DNA of 64,000 nucleotides from Brumimicrobium mesophilum (GTDB lineage Bacteria; Bacteroidota; Bacteroidia; Flavobacteriales_D; Crocinitomicaceae), in contig NZ_PVSS01000003.1 in assembly GCF_003025005.1 (NCBI RefSeq), forward strand, positions 237,626 through 301,625. The letters are read 5' to 3'. Each line of letters opens with the position of its first letter. Positions within the stretch are counted from its first letter, which is position 1. The position numbers and the translations under genes are program-made. The notes below the pieces were generated by a model. It was not told the DNA's origin, searched no databases, and saw nothing but the letters and a program-made list of their open reading frames with translations. Shown one piece after another: positions 15,652-25,275 of the stretch.

Positions 15652-18600
15652 ATGCGTAATAAAGGATTTTTCTGGTTTTTTACTATCTTACTACTGGTAG
15701 TAAGTATCTACCAAATATCATTTTCTTTCATCGGAAGTGGTATTGAAAACGAGGCTGAGCAATTGGCAATTGAAAGAGTTGAAGCTCTTAAAGCGAGTGC
15801 AGGCGATGAATCTGTAAAACTACCTAACGGGACTTTCGTAAATTTCAAAAATGATAACGAAGCCTTTGCATTAGCAAAAGCAGCTTTTATTAATGAAATT
15901 TTAAAAGAAAAAAATGAAGAAGTTGTTTACTTAGGTAACTCTTTTAGTGAAGTGAAAGGGAAAAGTGTATCATTAGGACTTGACCTTGAAGGTGGAATGT
16001 CTGTAACACTTGAGCTTTCAATGTCTGATTTAGTAAGAAATGCAGCATTAAATCCTAGAGATTTACACTTCAATAAACCATATGAAGCAGCTTTAGAGCA
16101 GTTTAATTCTCAGGGAGGTGATTTTATTGATATTTTTGCGGCTAAGCACCAAGAAATGTTCCCAGAGCGTTTGTTGATTCGTGAGTTTTCTACAGATGAT
16201 GTCGTTTCTGAAATCTCGAACAAAGCAACTGATGAAGTAACAAAAACTTACTTAAGAGGTTTGTCTGAAGGTGCATTGGATGGTGTTGAAACGATTATGG
16301 AAAATCGTATTAACCAATTCGGTGTTGCTCAACCAAATATCACAAAAGATAACAACGCCAATCGTTTATATATTGAACTTCCAGGTGTAAAAGATCAAGC
16401 TACCGTTAGACAACGAATGCAATCTACTGCAAATTTAGAGTTTTACCTTGCTTTTAAAGGTGAAGAATTAGGAGGGTTCTTTAATGAATTATTGATTGAA
16501 CGCTCTGATGATGTAAGTGATGATGAGTTTGATGATTTGTTTAGTGAAGATTCTGATTCTACAGTAGCTGACAACGATGAAAATGCAACTGAGCAAGATT
16601 CTTCAGTGTTATCATTAGAAGATGAATTAGCATTAGAAGAGGATAACGAAGCGAGTGATACTACTTTCAAATTGTCATCATTTGGTAGAATGTTCCAAGT
16701 GAATATCGATGCAGAAAATAGATTTCAAAATAGTCCGCGTTTAGGTTTCTCAAAGGCAGCTGATACTTCTAAGGTTAATGCAATATTGTATGAAAAGTCG
16801 GAAGAATTAATGTTAGAAAACATAAGATTCGTTTGGGGATCTAAGGGTGAAAATCTTGGTGTTGCCGATACTACATATTACACATTATATGCTTTGAAAA
16901 TTCCTCAAGACTTAAAAGCTAGAGTTGGAGGAACAGATATTGAAAATGCACGTTTATCTTTTGATCCTAATCAAGCAGAACGTGGTGTTAGTATTGACAT
17001 GAGCGATCGTGGTGCTGAAGAGTGGGGTAAAATGACATCAGAAAATGTTGGGAATTTTATCGCAATTACTATGGATGATAAAGTGTATAGTGCACCTATC
17101 ATTAATGGAGCAATAACAGGTGGACAGACTTTGATTTCTGGAGACTTTACTGTTGCAGAAGCACAAAACCTTACTAATTTATTGAATGCGGGTGCTCTTC
17201 CTGCTCCATGTATTATTGTAGACGAAGCAGTTGTAGGACCAACGATTGGTGCTGAAAACTCACGTTCAGGATTAATCTCGTTCGCATTTGCTCTTGCTCT
17301 AGTATTGATTTACATGGTATTCTACTATGGTCGTGCTGGTTTGGTTGCAGATATCGCTTTGATTATCAATATTGTTTTAATCGTTGGTTTCTTAGCAGCG
17401 TTTGGGGCGGTTTTAACATTAGCGGGTATCGCTGGTATCGTACTTACAATTGGTATGTCAGTAGATGCAAACGTACTGATCTTCGAACGTGTTCGTGAAG
17501 AATTACGTGAAGGGAAAGGAATGAAATTGGCAATTAAAGATGGTTATGGAAATGCACTTTCTTCAATTATTGATGCCAATGTTACTACTTTATTAGTTGC
17601 TATTGTTTTGAAAACATTCGGAACAGGACCAATTGAAAGTTTCGCAACTACTTTAATTATCGGTATTTTCACTTCTGTTTTTGCAGCAGTGGTCATTACT
17701 CGATTGATTTTTGAATCTCAAATCGCAAGAAATAAAGGATTTGCGTTTACTACACCAATGACTAAAAATGCATTTACAAACATTAATGTAGCCTTCATTA
17801 AGAACCGTAAGAAGTTTTATATTGTTTCAGGTATATTAGTTCTAGGTGGTATTATTGCTATCTCTACACGTGGTTTGAAACCATCTGTTGAGTTTTCTGG
17901 AGGTAGAACTTATGAAACTGTTTTTGATAAACCAGTTGGTCAAGACGTTGAAGAAATCAAAGAAGTTTTGCGTAATGGTTTACAAACGAATGGAGCAGCT
18001 GCTTCTGTTGAAGTGAAAATCAGAAACTCAGATTACCGTGTTGAAATTGCTACGGATTACATGCAAAATGTACCTAATTCAGAGGCTATCGTTCGTAAGG
18101 ATTTATTAGCTGCTCTTGAAGGTGCTGAAGCACAATTTGGAATTGCAACTATTGAAAATAGCCGTTCAGTTTCTCCTACAGTTTCTGAGGAGTTACAACG
18201 TTCTTCTTCTATAGCAATCATATTATCGTTAATCATCATCTTTGTATATATTTTGATTAGATTCGGTAAATGGCAATATGGATTGGGTGCAATTGTAGCT
18301 ATGACACATGATGTGATTATTGTACTTGGATTGTTTGCGCTATTACATGGAGTTCTTCCTTTTAATATGGAAGTTGATCAGGCATTCGTTGCAGCGATAC
18401 TTACAGTTGTAGGTTACTCTATTAATGATACAGTAGTAGTATTTGATAGAATTCGTGAGTTCTTGAATAAATACCGTAGAAGAACACAAAATGAAATTAT
18501 TAATGATGCGATTAATTCTACATTAGGTCGTACTGTGAATACTTCTTTATCTACATTCATTGTATTGTTAACTATTTTCATCTTTGATGGTGGTGCAATT

Positions 18601-18744
18601 AAAGGATTCGTATTCGCATTGATGATTGGTGTTATTGTAGGTACATACTCTTCTGTGTGTATTGCAACACCAATAGTTGCTGATTTAATGAGAAGTAAAG
18701 ATCATAAACATGATAACGAAGTTGAAGAAATAGAGGCTGTATAG
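15652..18744 (+). CDS. secDF: Fused protein translocase subunits SecD and SecF
   Basis: 1030 residues, a natural SecD-SecF fusion as usual in Bacteroidota. SecD features are GLDLEGGMSVTLEL, ENRINQFGVAQPNI, the P1-domain repeats, then GMSVDANVLIFERVREELREG in the membrane part; SecF features are VEFSGGRTYE and YSINDTVVVFDRIREFL. About 12 membrane helices. SecDF uses the proton gradient to pull exported proteins across the inner membrane and associates with SecYEG. Unusual here is an acidic insertion at residues about 281-340 inside the periplasmic domain, with runs of Asp, Glu and Ser. A good promoter precedes it and a terminator follows. Confidence 0.97.
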   Translation: MRNKGFFWFFTILLLVVSIYQISFSFIGSGIENEAEQLAIERVEALKASAGDESVKLPNGTFVNFKNDNEAFALAKAAFINEILKEKNEEVVYLGNSFSEVKGKSVSLGLDLEGGMSVTLELSMSDLVRNAALNPRDLHFNKPYEAALEQFNSQGGDFIDIFAAKHQEMFPERLLIREFSTDDVVSEISNKATDEVTKTYLRGLSEGALDGVETIMENRINQFGVAQPNITKDNNANRLYIELPGVKDQATVRQRMQSTANLEFYLAFKGEELGGFFNELLIERSDDVSDDEFDDLFSEDSDSTVADNDENATEQDSSVLSLEDELALEEDNEASDTTFKLSSFGRMFQVNIDAENRFQNSPRLGFSKAADTSKVNAILYEKSEELMLENIRFVWGSKGENLGVADTTYYTLYALKIPQDLKARVGGTDIENARLSFDPNQAERGVSIDMSDRGAEEWGKMTSENVGNFIAITMDDKVYSAPIINGAITGGQTLISGDFTVAEAQNLTNLLNAGALPAPCIIVDEAVVGPTIGAENSRSGLISFAFALALVLIYMVFYYGRAGLVADIALIINIVLIVGFLAAFGAVLTLAGIAGIVLTIGMSVDANVLIFERVREELREGKGMKLAIKDGYGNALSSIIDANVTTLLVAIVLKTFGTGPIESFATTLIIGIFTSVFAAVVITRLIFESQIARNKGFAFTTPMTKNAFTNINVAFIKNRKKFYIVSGILVLGGIIAISTRGLKPSVEFSGGRTYETVFDKPVGQDVEEIKEVLRNGLQTNGAAASVEVKIRNSDYRVEIATDYMQNVPNSEAIVRKDLLAALEGAEAQFGIATIENSRSVSPTVSEELQRSSSIAIILSLIIIFVYILIRFGKWQYGLGAIVAMTHDVIIVLGLFALLHGVLPFNMEVDQAFVAAILTVVGYSINDTVVVFDRIREFLNKYRRRTQNEIINDAINSTLGRTVNTSLSTFIVLLTIFIFDGGAIKGFVFALMIGVIVGTYSSVCIATPIVADLMRSKDHKHDNEVEEIEAV

Positions 18745-18765
18745 TTTCGTATATTAAATTTTATA

Positions 18766-18791
18766 AAGTCCTGGCGAATTCGTCAGGACTT
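18766..18791 (+). terminator. Intrinsic terminator of secDF
   Basis: AAGTCCTGGCG (18766-18776) pairs with CGTCAGGACTT (18781-18791) with one G-U, loop AATT, followed by a T run. Confidence 0.9.
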
Positions 18792-18889
18792 TTTTGCTTT
18801 CTAGGTTTAGATAATTCACAATATTATCTAACTCCATTTCTTCTAAATGAAATTTTCGTATATTTAGAACTAAATAAAAACGAAAGAAA

Positions 18890-19453
18890 ATGAGTGGATT
18901 TTGGATTGCCATAATAGTTGGAGTTGTTTTAGTGATTTGGGTTGTTGCTATTTATAACGCACTTGTAAGATTAAGAGAAAATAGAGAAAATGCATTTGCA
19001 GATATCGATGTTCAATTGAAACAGCGTCATGATTTGGTACCACAGTTGGTAGCAGCTGTAAAAGGATATATGGATCATGAAAGTGGTGTGTTGAAAGCTG
19101 TAACGGCTGCAAGACAATCTGCTGTGAATGCATCTTCAGTAAATGAGAAAATCGCAGCAGAAAAGCAATTGAATTCTGCATTAAGTGGATTAAGTTTGCA
19201 AGTGGAAGCTTATCCGGATTTAAAAGCAAGTTCTAATTTTATGCAGTTGCAAAATGAGCTTTCTGATATTGAAAATAAATTGGCTGCAGTTAGAAGATTC
19301 TTTAACTCGACAACAAAAGAATTGAACGTTTCGGTACAAAAGTTCCCTAATGTCGTTTTTGCTGGGATGTTTGGATTTAAACAAGAACCAATGTTCGACT
19401 TAGGTGAAGCTCAACGTGTAACTTTAGAAGTAGCTCCTGAAATTAAATTTTAA
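18890..19453 (+). CDS. LemA family protein
   Basis: 187 residues: one N-terminal membrane helix (FWIAIIVGVVLVIWVVAIY) and the helical LemA domain with NAFADIDVQLKQRHDLVPQL and LSDIENKLAAVRRFFNSTTK. LemA proteins are inner-membrane proteins whose role is unclear; they are very often encoded beside membrane M48 proteases, as here, where the protease follows within 20 bases. I infer that LemA and the protease act together in membrane protein quality control. Confidence 0.93.
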   Translation: MSGFWIAIIVGVVLVIWVVAIYNALVRLRENRENAFADIDVQLKQRHDLVPQLVAAVKGYMDHESGVLKAVTAARQSAVNASSVNEKIAAEKQLNSALSGLSLQVEAYPDLKASSNFMQLQNELSDIENKLAAVRRFFNSTTKELNVSVQKFPNVVFAGMFGFKQEPMFDLGEAQRVTLEVAPEIKF

Positions 19454-19471
19454 AAATTGGCTGTTTCGAAT

Positions 19472-20431
19472 ATGAAATATGTTGGACTGCAACAGCAGAT
19501 ATCTTCAAACAATAGAAAATCAATACTATTACTAATGGCATTTCCGTTATTGGTTTTAGTTATGGTTTTTATCTTCTTCTATGCTATTAATTACACTGAA
19601 GAAGGTTTACCTCCTTTAGATTTTGTTTTAGAGCAATTTACCAATGCCATTCCTATGGTTTTATTGGCTGTAGGAATTTGGTTTGTTGTGGCTTATTTTG
19701 CCAATTCAACAATGATTAATAGTGCCGCTAAATCTCATAGTTTGTCTCGTAAGGAAAATATGCGAGTATACAATTTGACAGAGAACTTATGCATGAGTGT
19801 TGGTATGAAAATGCCAAAATTGAGAATTATTGAAAGTTCTGCTTTGAATGCTTTTGCCAGTGGTATAAATGAAAAAACATTCACAGTTACACTGACCAGA
19901 GGAATTGTAGACACTTTAACAGATGAAGAATTGGAAGGTGTAATTGCTCATGAATTGATGCATATCAGAAATAGTGATGTCAAGTTGTTGATTGTGTCAA
20001 TTGTATTTGTAGGAATTTTTTCTTTTATTATGCAGATTGCCTTTAGATCTATTCTGTATGGCGGAATGTCTTCAAGAAGAAGTAAGGATGATAATAAAGG
20101 TGGTGCTGCAATTATGATTATAATTGTAGTTCTAGCCGCTTTGGCTTATTTCTTATCTATACTTTTCAAATTTGCACTGAGTAGGAAAAGAGAATATATG
20201 GCAGATTCTGGTGCTGCTGAAATGACTAAAAATCCTTTGGCTTTAGCTACAGCGTTGGAAAAGATTTCTGGAAATCATCATGTTGATCAAGTAAAAAGTG
20301 AGGATGTTCAGGAAATGTTTATTGAAAATGCACCTGAAGATACTACAATGGGTCTATTTGGTGGTTTGAAAGGGTTGTTTGCTACTCATCCACCAATCGA
20401 AAAAAGAATTCAGATACTCAAGCAATTCTAA
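19472..20431 (+). CDS. Membrane-bound M48 family metalloprotease (HtpX-like)
   Basis: About 319 residues from the ATG at 19472 (an in-frame TTG at 19457 would add five residues). Two N-terminal membrane helices, the zinc motif HELMH at residues 160-164 within GVIAHELMHIRNSDVK, two more helices after it, and the third ligand Glu in SRKREYMADSGAAEM. This is the HtpX arrangement, an inner-membrane protease that degrades damaged membrane proteins with the active site in the cytosol. It is co-transcribed with lemA and followed after 21 bases by a WYL-domain regulator. Confidence 0.92.
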   Translation: MKYVGLQQQISSNNRKSILLLMAFPLLVLVMVFIFFYAINYTEEGLPPLDFVLEQFTNAIPMVLLAVGIWFVVAYFANSTMINSAAKSHSLSRKENMRVYNLTENLCMSVGMKMPKLRIIESSALNAFASGINEKTFTVTLTRGIVDTLTDEELEGVIAHELMHIRNSDVKLLIVSIVFVGIFSFIMQIAFRSILYGGMSSRRSKDDNKGGAAIMIIIVVLAALAYFLSILFKFALSRKREYMADSGAAEMTKNPLALATALEKISGNHHVDQVKSEDVQEMFIENAPEDTTMGLFGGLKGLFATHPPIEKRIQILKQF

Positions 20432-20452
20432 AAAGATTAAAATTTTTTATTT

Positions 20453-21475
20453 ATGCCTCACATCAAAAATGCTTTGATCCGTTATCGAATTATTGATAAA
20501 GCATTAGGTAATTCATTCAATCCATATCCTTCAAAGCTTGATTTACGCTATGCTTGTGAAATGGAATTGTATGGAGATACTAATGGAAAGCATATTTCGG
20601 ACTCTACAATCGAGAAAGATCTCTTTGCCATGAGGCAGGAACTTGATGCGCCAATTAAATACTCTAAATCAAATAAAGGTTATTATTACGAAAATCCTGA
20701 TTTTACAATCAATGAAAAGCCATTGTCTGAAGATGATATTGCTTCAATTCAATTTGCATTAAGCACGCTTTCTCAATTTAAGGACACAGAGATGTTTCAA
20801 AATTTCGGATTCGCACTGAATAAAATCATAGATAGAGTGAATGTAGATTCAGATTCTAGAAATGCCGATGTAGATATTGATCAACTCATTCAATTCGAAA
20901 AATCTACTGCTGCTATTGGTAATGAGTTTCTTCAACCGTTACTTTCTGCCATTAAGAATCAATATATCGCTTATTTTACTTACGAAAGTTTTGTAACGCA
21001 AGTGCGTAAACAAAGGAAAGTAACTCCTTTATTATTGAAAGAATACAATAACAGATGGTACTTGATTTGCTATGATTCAGTTAAAGAGAGAGTTATTACC
21101 TATGCTTTAGACAGAATCTCTGATCTAGATATCATTGAACAAACGGGAGAGAAGCCAGCAGCTTTCAAACCTGATTTATTTTTTAGACATTCAATTGGAA
21201 TTACAGCTTCTTCAGACGCAAGACCAGAAAAAATAATATTCACAGCTACTAACATTGCTTCTAAATACATCAATTCTCAACCATTCCATGAAAGTCAAAG
21301 AATATTAAAAGAAAGTAAAGAAGAATCTATATTTGAATTATTTGCACTCGTTTCCGAAGAATTAATACGTGAATTATTGAGTTATGGAGGAGATGTTCAA
21401 GTTTTACAACCTGAAGCTTTGAAAAAGGAATTGATAAAAAGAATCAGGAAAATGAATGAGAATTATAATCTATAG
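20453..21475 (+). CDS. WYL-domain transcriptional regulator (YafY family)
   Basis: 340 residues. The N-terminal helix-turn-helix is visible as YRIIDKALGN...ISDSTIEKDLFAMRQEL; the middle holds the WYL domain (IAYFTYESF...VTPLLLKEYNNRWYLICYD, then RVITYALDRISDL) and the C-terminal WCX extension (PFHESQRILKES...FALVSEELIRELLSYG). WYL domains sense ligands, often nucleotides or nucleic acids, and tune DNA binding. It follows the M48 protease by 21 bases, so it may control the lemA-protease operon; that link is inference. Confidence 0.9.
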   Translation: MPHIKNALIRYRIIDKALGNSFNPYPSKLDLRYACEMELYGDTNGKHISDSTIEKDLFAMRQELDAPIKYSKSNKGYYYENPDFTINEKPLSEDDIASIQFALSTLSQFKDTEMFQNFGFALNKIIDRVNVDSDSRNADVDIDQLIQFEKSTAAIGNEFLQPLLSAIKNQYIAYFTYESFVTQVRKQRKVTPLLLKEYNNRWYLICYDSVKERVITYALDRISDLDIIEQTGEKPAAFKPDLFFRHSIGITASSDARPEKIIFTATNIASKYINSQPFHESQRILKESKEESIFELFALVSEELIRELLSYGGDVQVLQPEALKKELIKRIRKMNENYNL

Positions 21476-21579
21476 AATTGTGTTTTTTACAGGATGAAAT
21501 TACTGTTTCTCCTTTATACTTTTTTTATTTTGAACCGATTTAAACTTGAACTGTACAAGTAGGTATCAAAAAAGAAATC

Positions 21580-23433
21580 ATGAAGAATTATAAACGTTTA
21601 CGCCTATTTACAGTACTTTTTACAATTTTTCTTTCCTTTAGCTCCTGGTCACAGTCCATTAGTGGAAACATGAATTCTGGGAATATTGCATCTCTCGGGT
21701 ACGGAAATGTGGATATTTATAAAGGAAAAGAGAAAGTCGCTTCTGTGTTAACAGATCATTTAGGAAATTTCAATGTGAAGTTAGACACAGGATATTATCG
21801 TGTTGAATTCAAATATGAAGGACACGATAAATTGGTCAAAAATATTAGAGTTACGGGAGATGAAAAAGATGATTTTGCATTAGCAAAGAAGGATGGATAT
21901 GTTGCACCAAGATATGATCTTCCCAAAACTGAATCAATTGAATCATACAGTTATTCCAAAGAAGAAAGGATGATGTTTGGTGATGCTATGGAAGAAGTAG
22001 CAGAAACTAAGTCTATTCGGAAAAGCCCACCTAGAATAAGTAAACCATCTATCACTTCCTTAGATGTTCCCAAATCTGAAGACTATAAAAGCATTGAGGG
22101 TTCTTCACGATCTGGTTCATTAACAGCAGGGGAAATAAATGACTTTGCAAAATGGGAAATGTGGAATGATATCGCCGAAAATGAACTTTCAGTATATAAA
22201 CAAAAATGGGATTTGTCCTTTTCAGAACGCTATACTGTTCAATTAAAAAATGCAGATGGATATCCAATTGTGGACGCTCTGGTTCAATTATTAGATGAAA
22301 ACAAAGCTGTAAGTTATGAAAGTCGTACTGATAATACTGGAAAAGCTGAACTGTGGGGAAAGCTGGGAATAAATGATATATGGAGCAACACAGCATCAGC
22401 AATCGTAAGTTATAAAGGAGAAACCCACACGATTCGTCGTTTAACTACATTTCAAAATGGGGTAAATTCTTTAACAATAAATGCAGAATGTGGCGCTTCA
22501 GATGTGGTTGATATCGCATTTGTTGTAGATGCCACTGGTTCAATGGGAGACGAAATTAACTACCTGAAAGATGAACTGAATCATGTTATTTTCAAATCTA
22601 AAAATGATCATCCCGAATTGACTTTTAATTTTGGAAATGTATTTTATCGTGACCATACAGATGAATACGTAACACGTCGTCATGATTTCACTGACGTTCT
22701 TTCCTCTTCAATTGATTTCATTAACCAGCAAAGTGCAGCTGGAGGTGGAGATTATGAAGAAGCTGTAGAATTGGCAATGAATGAAGCAATTGATAGTCTC
22801 AAGTGGAGTGAAAACGCTAGAACACGAATTATGTTTTTGGTTTTGGATGCACCGCCACATAACAATCCTCAAATTCGTCAAGAATTGAAAGTTATTGCAA
22901 GAAAAGCAGCTTCCAAAGGAATTAGGATTGTGCCCTTAGCAGCTAGTGGAATTCAAAAAGATACGGAATATTTAATGCGTTGCTTTGCCTTGGGATCAAA
23001 CGGAACTTATGCATTTTTGACGAATCATAGTGGAATTGGTGGTTCTCATATTGAACCATCTACAGATGAATATAAAGTAGAATTACTGAACGATTTAATG
23101 GTTAGAATTATAGATACCTACTCGTTTGTTGAAGATTGTGAAGAAGAAACTACGATTGAAGAAGAGGAAAACCCATTCGCAAGTGATACTTTAATTTCAA
23201 TAGAATGGAACATTTGGCCAAATCCAACACAAGGTGATTTAAATATAAAAATAGGAGCAGATATAAATGAGATGTTTGTAACCGATATTACTGGGAAAAT
23301 CATGAATCGATTTACTGATTTAAAGAAAAATCGCGTTTTAAAAACGAATATTGCACAATATGCAAGAGGGATTTATTTGGTGACGTTTATTCATGAGGAT
23401 AAGAAATATACGAAGAAGGTAGTTTTACAATAG
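21580..23433 (+). CDS. Secreted von Willebrand factor A protein with T9SS sorting domain
   Basis: 617 residues. Signal peptide (LFTVLFTIFLSFSSWSQ), a carboxypeptidase-regulatory-like domain at about 30-105, a low-complexity Ser/Glu-rich linker, a second Ig-like region near 215-300, and a VWA domain from about 310 with the MIDAS motif DATGSMGDE. The last 75 residues are a type A T9SS sorting domain (IWPNPTQGDLNIKI...GKIMNRF...GIYLVTFIHEDKKYTKKVVL). It should be exported by T9SS and attached to or released from the surface. VWA domains bind partners through a metal ion; the partner is unknown. A palindromic repeat follows the stop. Confidence 0.88.
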   Translation: MKNYKRLRLFTVLFTIFLSFSSWSQSISGNMNSGNIASLGYGNVDIYKGKEKVASVLTDHLGNFNVKLDTGYYRVEFKYEGHDKLVKNIRVTGDEKDDFALAKKDGYVAPRYDLPKTESIESYSYSKEERMMFGDAMEEVAETKSIRKSPPRISKPSITSLDVPKSEDYKSIEGSSRSGSLTAGEINDFAKWEMWNDIAENELSVYKQKWDLSFSERYTVQLKNADGYPIVDALVQLLDENKAVSYESRTDNTGKAELWGKLGINDIWSNTASAIVSYKGETHTIRRLTTFQNGVNSLTINAECGASDVVDIAFVVDATGSMGDEINYLKDELNHVIFKSKNDHPELTFNFGNVFYRDHTDEYVTRRHDFTDVLSSSIDFINQQSAAGGGDYEEAVELAMNEAIDSLKWSENARTRIMFLVLDAPPHNNPQIRQELKVIARKAASKGIRIVPLAASGIQKDTEYLMRCFALGSNGTYAFLTNHSGIGGSHIEPSTDEYKVELLNDLMVRIIDTYSFVEDCEEETTIEEEENPFASDTLISIEWNIWPNPTQGDLNIKIGADINEMFVTDITGKIMNRFTDLKKNRVLKTNIAQYARGIYLVTFIHEDKKYTKKVVLQ

Positions 23434-23443
23434 CGTTAAACCG

Positions 23444-23479
23444 TTCTGTAGAGGTGTAATGTATTACACCTCTACAGAA
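23444..23479. repeat. Perfect palindrome between convergent genes
   Basis: Perfect 17-base arms, TTCTGTAGAGGTGTAAT (23444-23460) and its complement (23463-23479), with a 2-base centre. It lies between the VWA gene and the convergent N-acyltransferase gene, 8-11 bases from each stop. It may end transcription from both sides, but it has no flanking T run, and its form (TGTAGAG...CTCTACA) is like a widespread class of intergenic palindromes. Confidence 0.8.
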
Positions 23480-23487
23480 TTATTTTA

Positions 23488-24429
23488 TTAATTCGCCACT
23501 GGCGCAATATGTCTTTCTTTTTTATCCTCATAAATATCTGCAATTGTAACAACAATTCCAGTTTCTTCGACCCCGCCGAAATCTGGATTTACAGCAGTTC
23601 CAAAAGAACGCATAGTAGGAGAGAGGTGCATGTAAATATTCATTAAGGGTGGCACATTTTCTCCGTTTTCTCGAACAAATTGCGTCAGTACTTTAAAACC
23701 TTCCTTGAAATTTTTACCTTCTAATAAAGCTTTAAATTTATCCTCATCATAAGATTGTTTTAATGGATACATAGATGTTGCTAAACCATCTTGGTCTGGG
23801 AAATATTTTTGTAAGAAGTACAATAAGAAATCACGTGATTCCTCATGATAATCGGGATACATTGTAACTTTACCAAAGAAATATTTCAAGTTTGGGTAGA
23901 TTACAGTTAAAACGCCTAATCCATCCCATAAATTATCCAATGCAAACAATCCCTTTCTTGGGTTTACCGAAGGTTGATACATTGGCTGAACCCAACTTCT
24001 TCCTAATTCAATCGCTGTAGGGAGAAAATCTGTTTTAAATTGATTAGAGAAATTAAAATAATGAGAAGTACTCATAGGAATAAATTCATCTAGATTATCG
24101 GTTAAAATATCCACGCAATTTATGAATCTTAATCCACCAATAATTTCTTCATCCTCCGGACTCCAAACGATAAGCTGTTGGTAGCAATTCTCGCAGGTAT
24201 CATATTGATCAATGTCAATGGATTTTTTTGTTCCACCACCAGCAGAACGAAAAGATAATTCGCGTAATCTACCTATTTCTCTCATTGTATTTGGAGAATT
24301 GTGATGATTTATTATGTATATCTCGTTGTCTCCTTTTCTAGTTAATCGACCAAATCGATCTTTCGTTAACTCATTTTTAATAAGCTGACGCTCTATAGGA
24401 TCAATTATTTTTTCTTCTTTCTCTGGCAT
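23488..24429 (-). CDS. GNAT-fold N-acyltransferase (GlsB/OlsB-like, hemolysin family)
   Basis: 313 residues. The central region (FLPTAIELGRSWVQPMY, then GLFALDNLWDGLGVLT) matches the Acetyltransf_5/OlsB family, which uses acyl-ACP to make the amide bond of amino-acid lipids. The gene directly downstream of the PlsC-type acyltransferase, with one base between stop and start, reproduces the glsB-glsA pair that makes glycine lipids in Bacteroides. I infer that it N-acylates glycine (or ornithine) with a 3-hydroxy fatty acid. The four-residue CxxC motif in DTCENCYQQL (around residue 80) is an extra feature. Cytoplasmic, membrane-associated. Confidence 0.78.
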   Translation of the reverse strand: MPEKEEKIIDPIERQLIKNELTKDRFGRLTRKGDNEIYIINHHNSPNTMREIGRLRELSFRSAGGGTKKSIDIDQYDTCENCYQQLIVWSPEDEEIIGGLRFINCVDILTDNLDEFIPMSTSHYFNFSNQFKTDFLPTAIELGRSWVQPMYQPSVNPRKGLFALDNLWDGLGVLTVIYPNLKYFFGKVTMYPDYHEESRDFLLYFLQKYFPDQDGLATSMYPLKQSYDEDKFKALLEGKNFKEGFKVLTQFVRENGENVPPLMNIYMHLSPTMRSFGTAVNPDFGGVEETGIVVTIADIYEDKKERHIAPVAN

Positions 24430-24430
24430 A

Positions 24431-25249
24431 TCAATCTTTTAATTGGTAGACTTTATCTTTAACAAACTGTGCCCATTCATCATGCGATTTAGAATTATCA
24501 AAGTTCGCTGCTTGTAAGGGGGGGCCAAATTTAATTTTTATTTTCTTATGATGTTGTTTATAAAGTTCATTCACTAAATATAACATTTCAATATTGGCCT
24601 TAACGCCTAATTTCTTTCTAATTGAGTATAAATTATAGAAGAAATCTGATAGTTCACCATCAATAAAAACGGGAATTATTGTTTTATTGTATTTTATGGA
24701 TCTTGTAACGAATGTTTTTTTCCATTTTAAATCTACAATTTCTCCATCAATTTTTCTACTGACTAATCCAGCAGGGAAAATGCACAATAAATCATCTCCT
24801 TGGAAAGTTTCATCAACTTTCTTTAATGATGCCGCGGCATTTCCACCATGTAAATTTACACCAACAAATATGGGTTGTAAGTTTTCCAGATGCATTAAAA
24901 CATCGTTAACAACGAACTTAACATCTGGTCGCTTTTCATGAAGTATGGTTACCATAGCCATAGCGTCCATTCCTCCCAAAGGATGATTCATGGCTAAAAT
25001 CGCTCCACCTTGATCAGGTACATTTTCTAATCCTTCAAATTTTAGGTCAATACTGAATTTTTTCATCACAGAAAGACAAAACTCAATTGGAGAATCTTCG
25101 CTGTGATCATTTATGAATTGATTTACGTCTTTTTCATGAAGGATGCGCTGTAAATAGCGAACTATAAACCCGGGAAGAAATTTTAAAAGTTTTGGATTCT
25201 TCTCATGAATGACCTGTTTTACATCAATTATTTTCTTCTTTTTGTCCAT
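24431..25249 (-). CDS. PlsC-type lysophospholipid acyltransferase (GlsA/OlsA-like)
   Basis: 272 residues. Motif I is AMNHPLGGMDAMAM, where His and Asp are five residues apart and not the usual four, a form typical of the hemolysin-associated acyltransferases; motif III is IFPAGLVSRKI, followed by KFVVND and TIIPVFIDGE. The enzyme should O-acylate the hydroxyl of the N-acyl amino acid made by its partner. It sits third in a minus-strand operon after the MBL-fold and HU/SPOR genes. A plain 1-acyl-glycerol-3-phosphate acyltransferase is the alternative. Confidence 0.8.
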   Translation of the reverse strand: MDKKKKIIDVKQVIHEKNPKLLKFLPGFIVRYLQRILHEKDVNQFINDHSEDSPIEFCLSVMKKFSIDLKFEGLENVPDQGGAILAMNHPLGGMDAMAMVTILHEKRPDVKFVVNDVLMHLENLQPIFVGVNLHGGNAAASLKKVDETFQGDDLLCIFPAGLVSRKIDGEIVDLKWKKTFVTRSIKYNKTIIPVFIDGELSDFFYNLYSIRKKLGVKANIEMLYLVNELYKQHHKKIKIKFGPPLQAANFDNSKSHDEWAQFVKDKVYQLKD

Positions 25250-25275
25250 TTTTAAATGAATAGCTAAGTTTTAAT

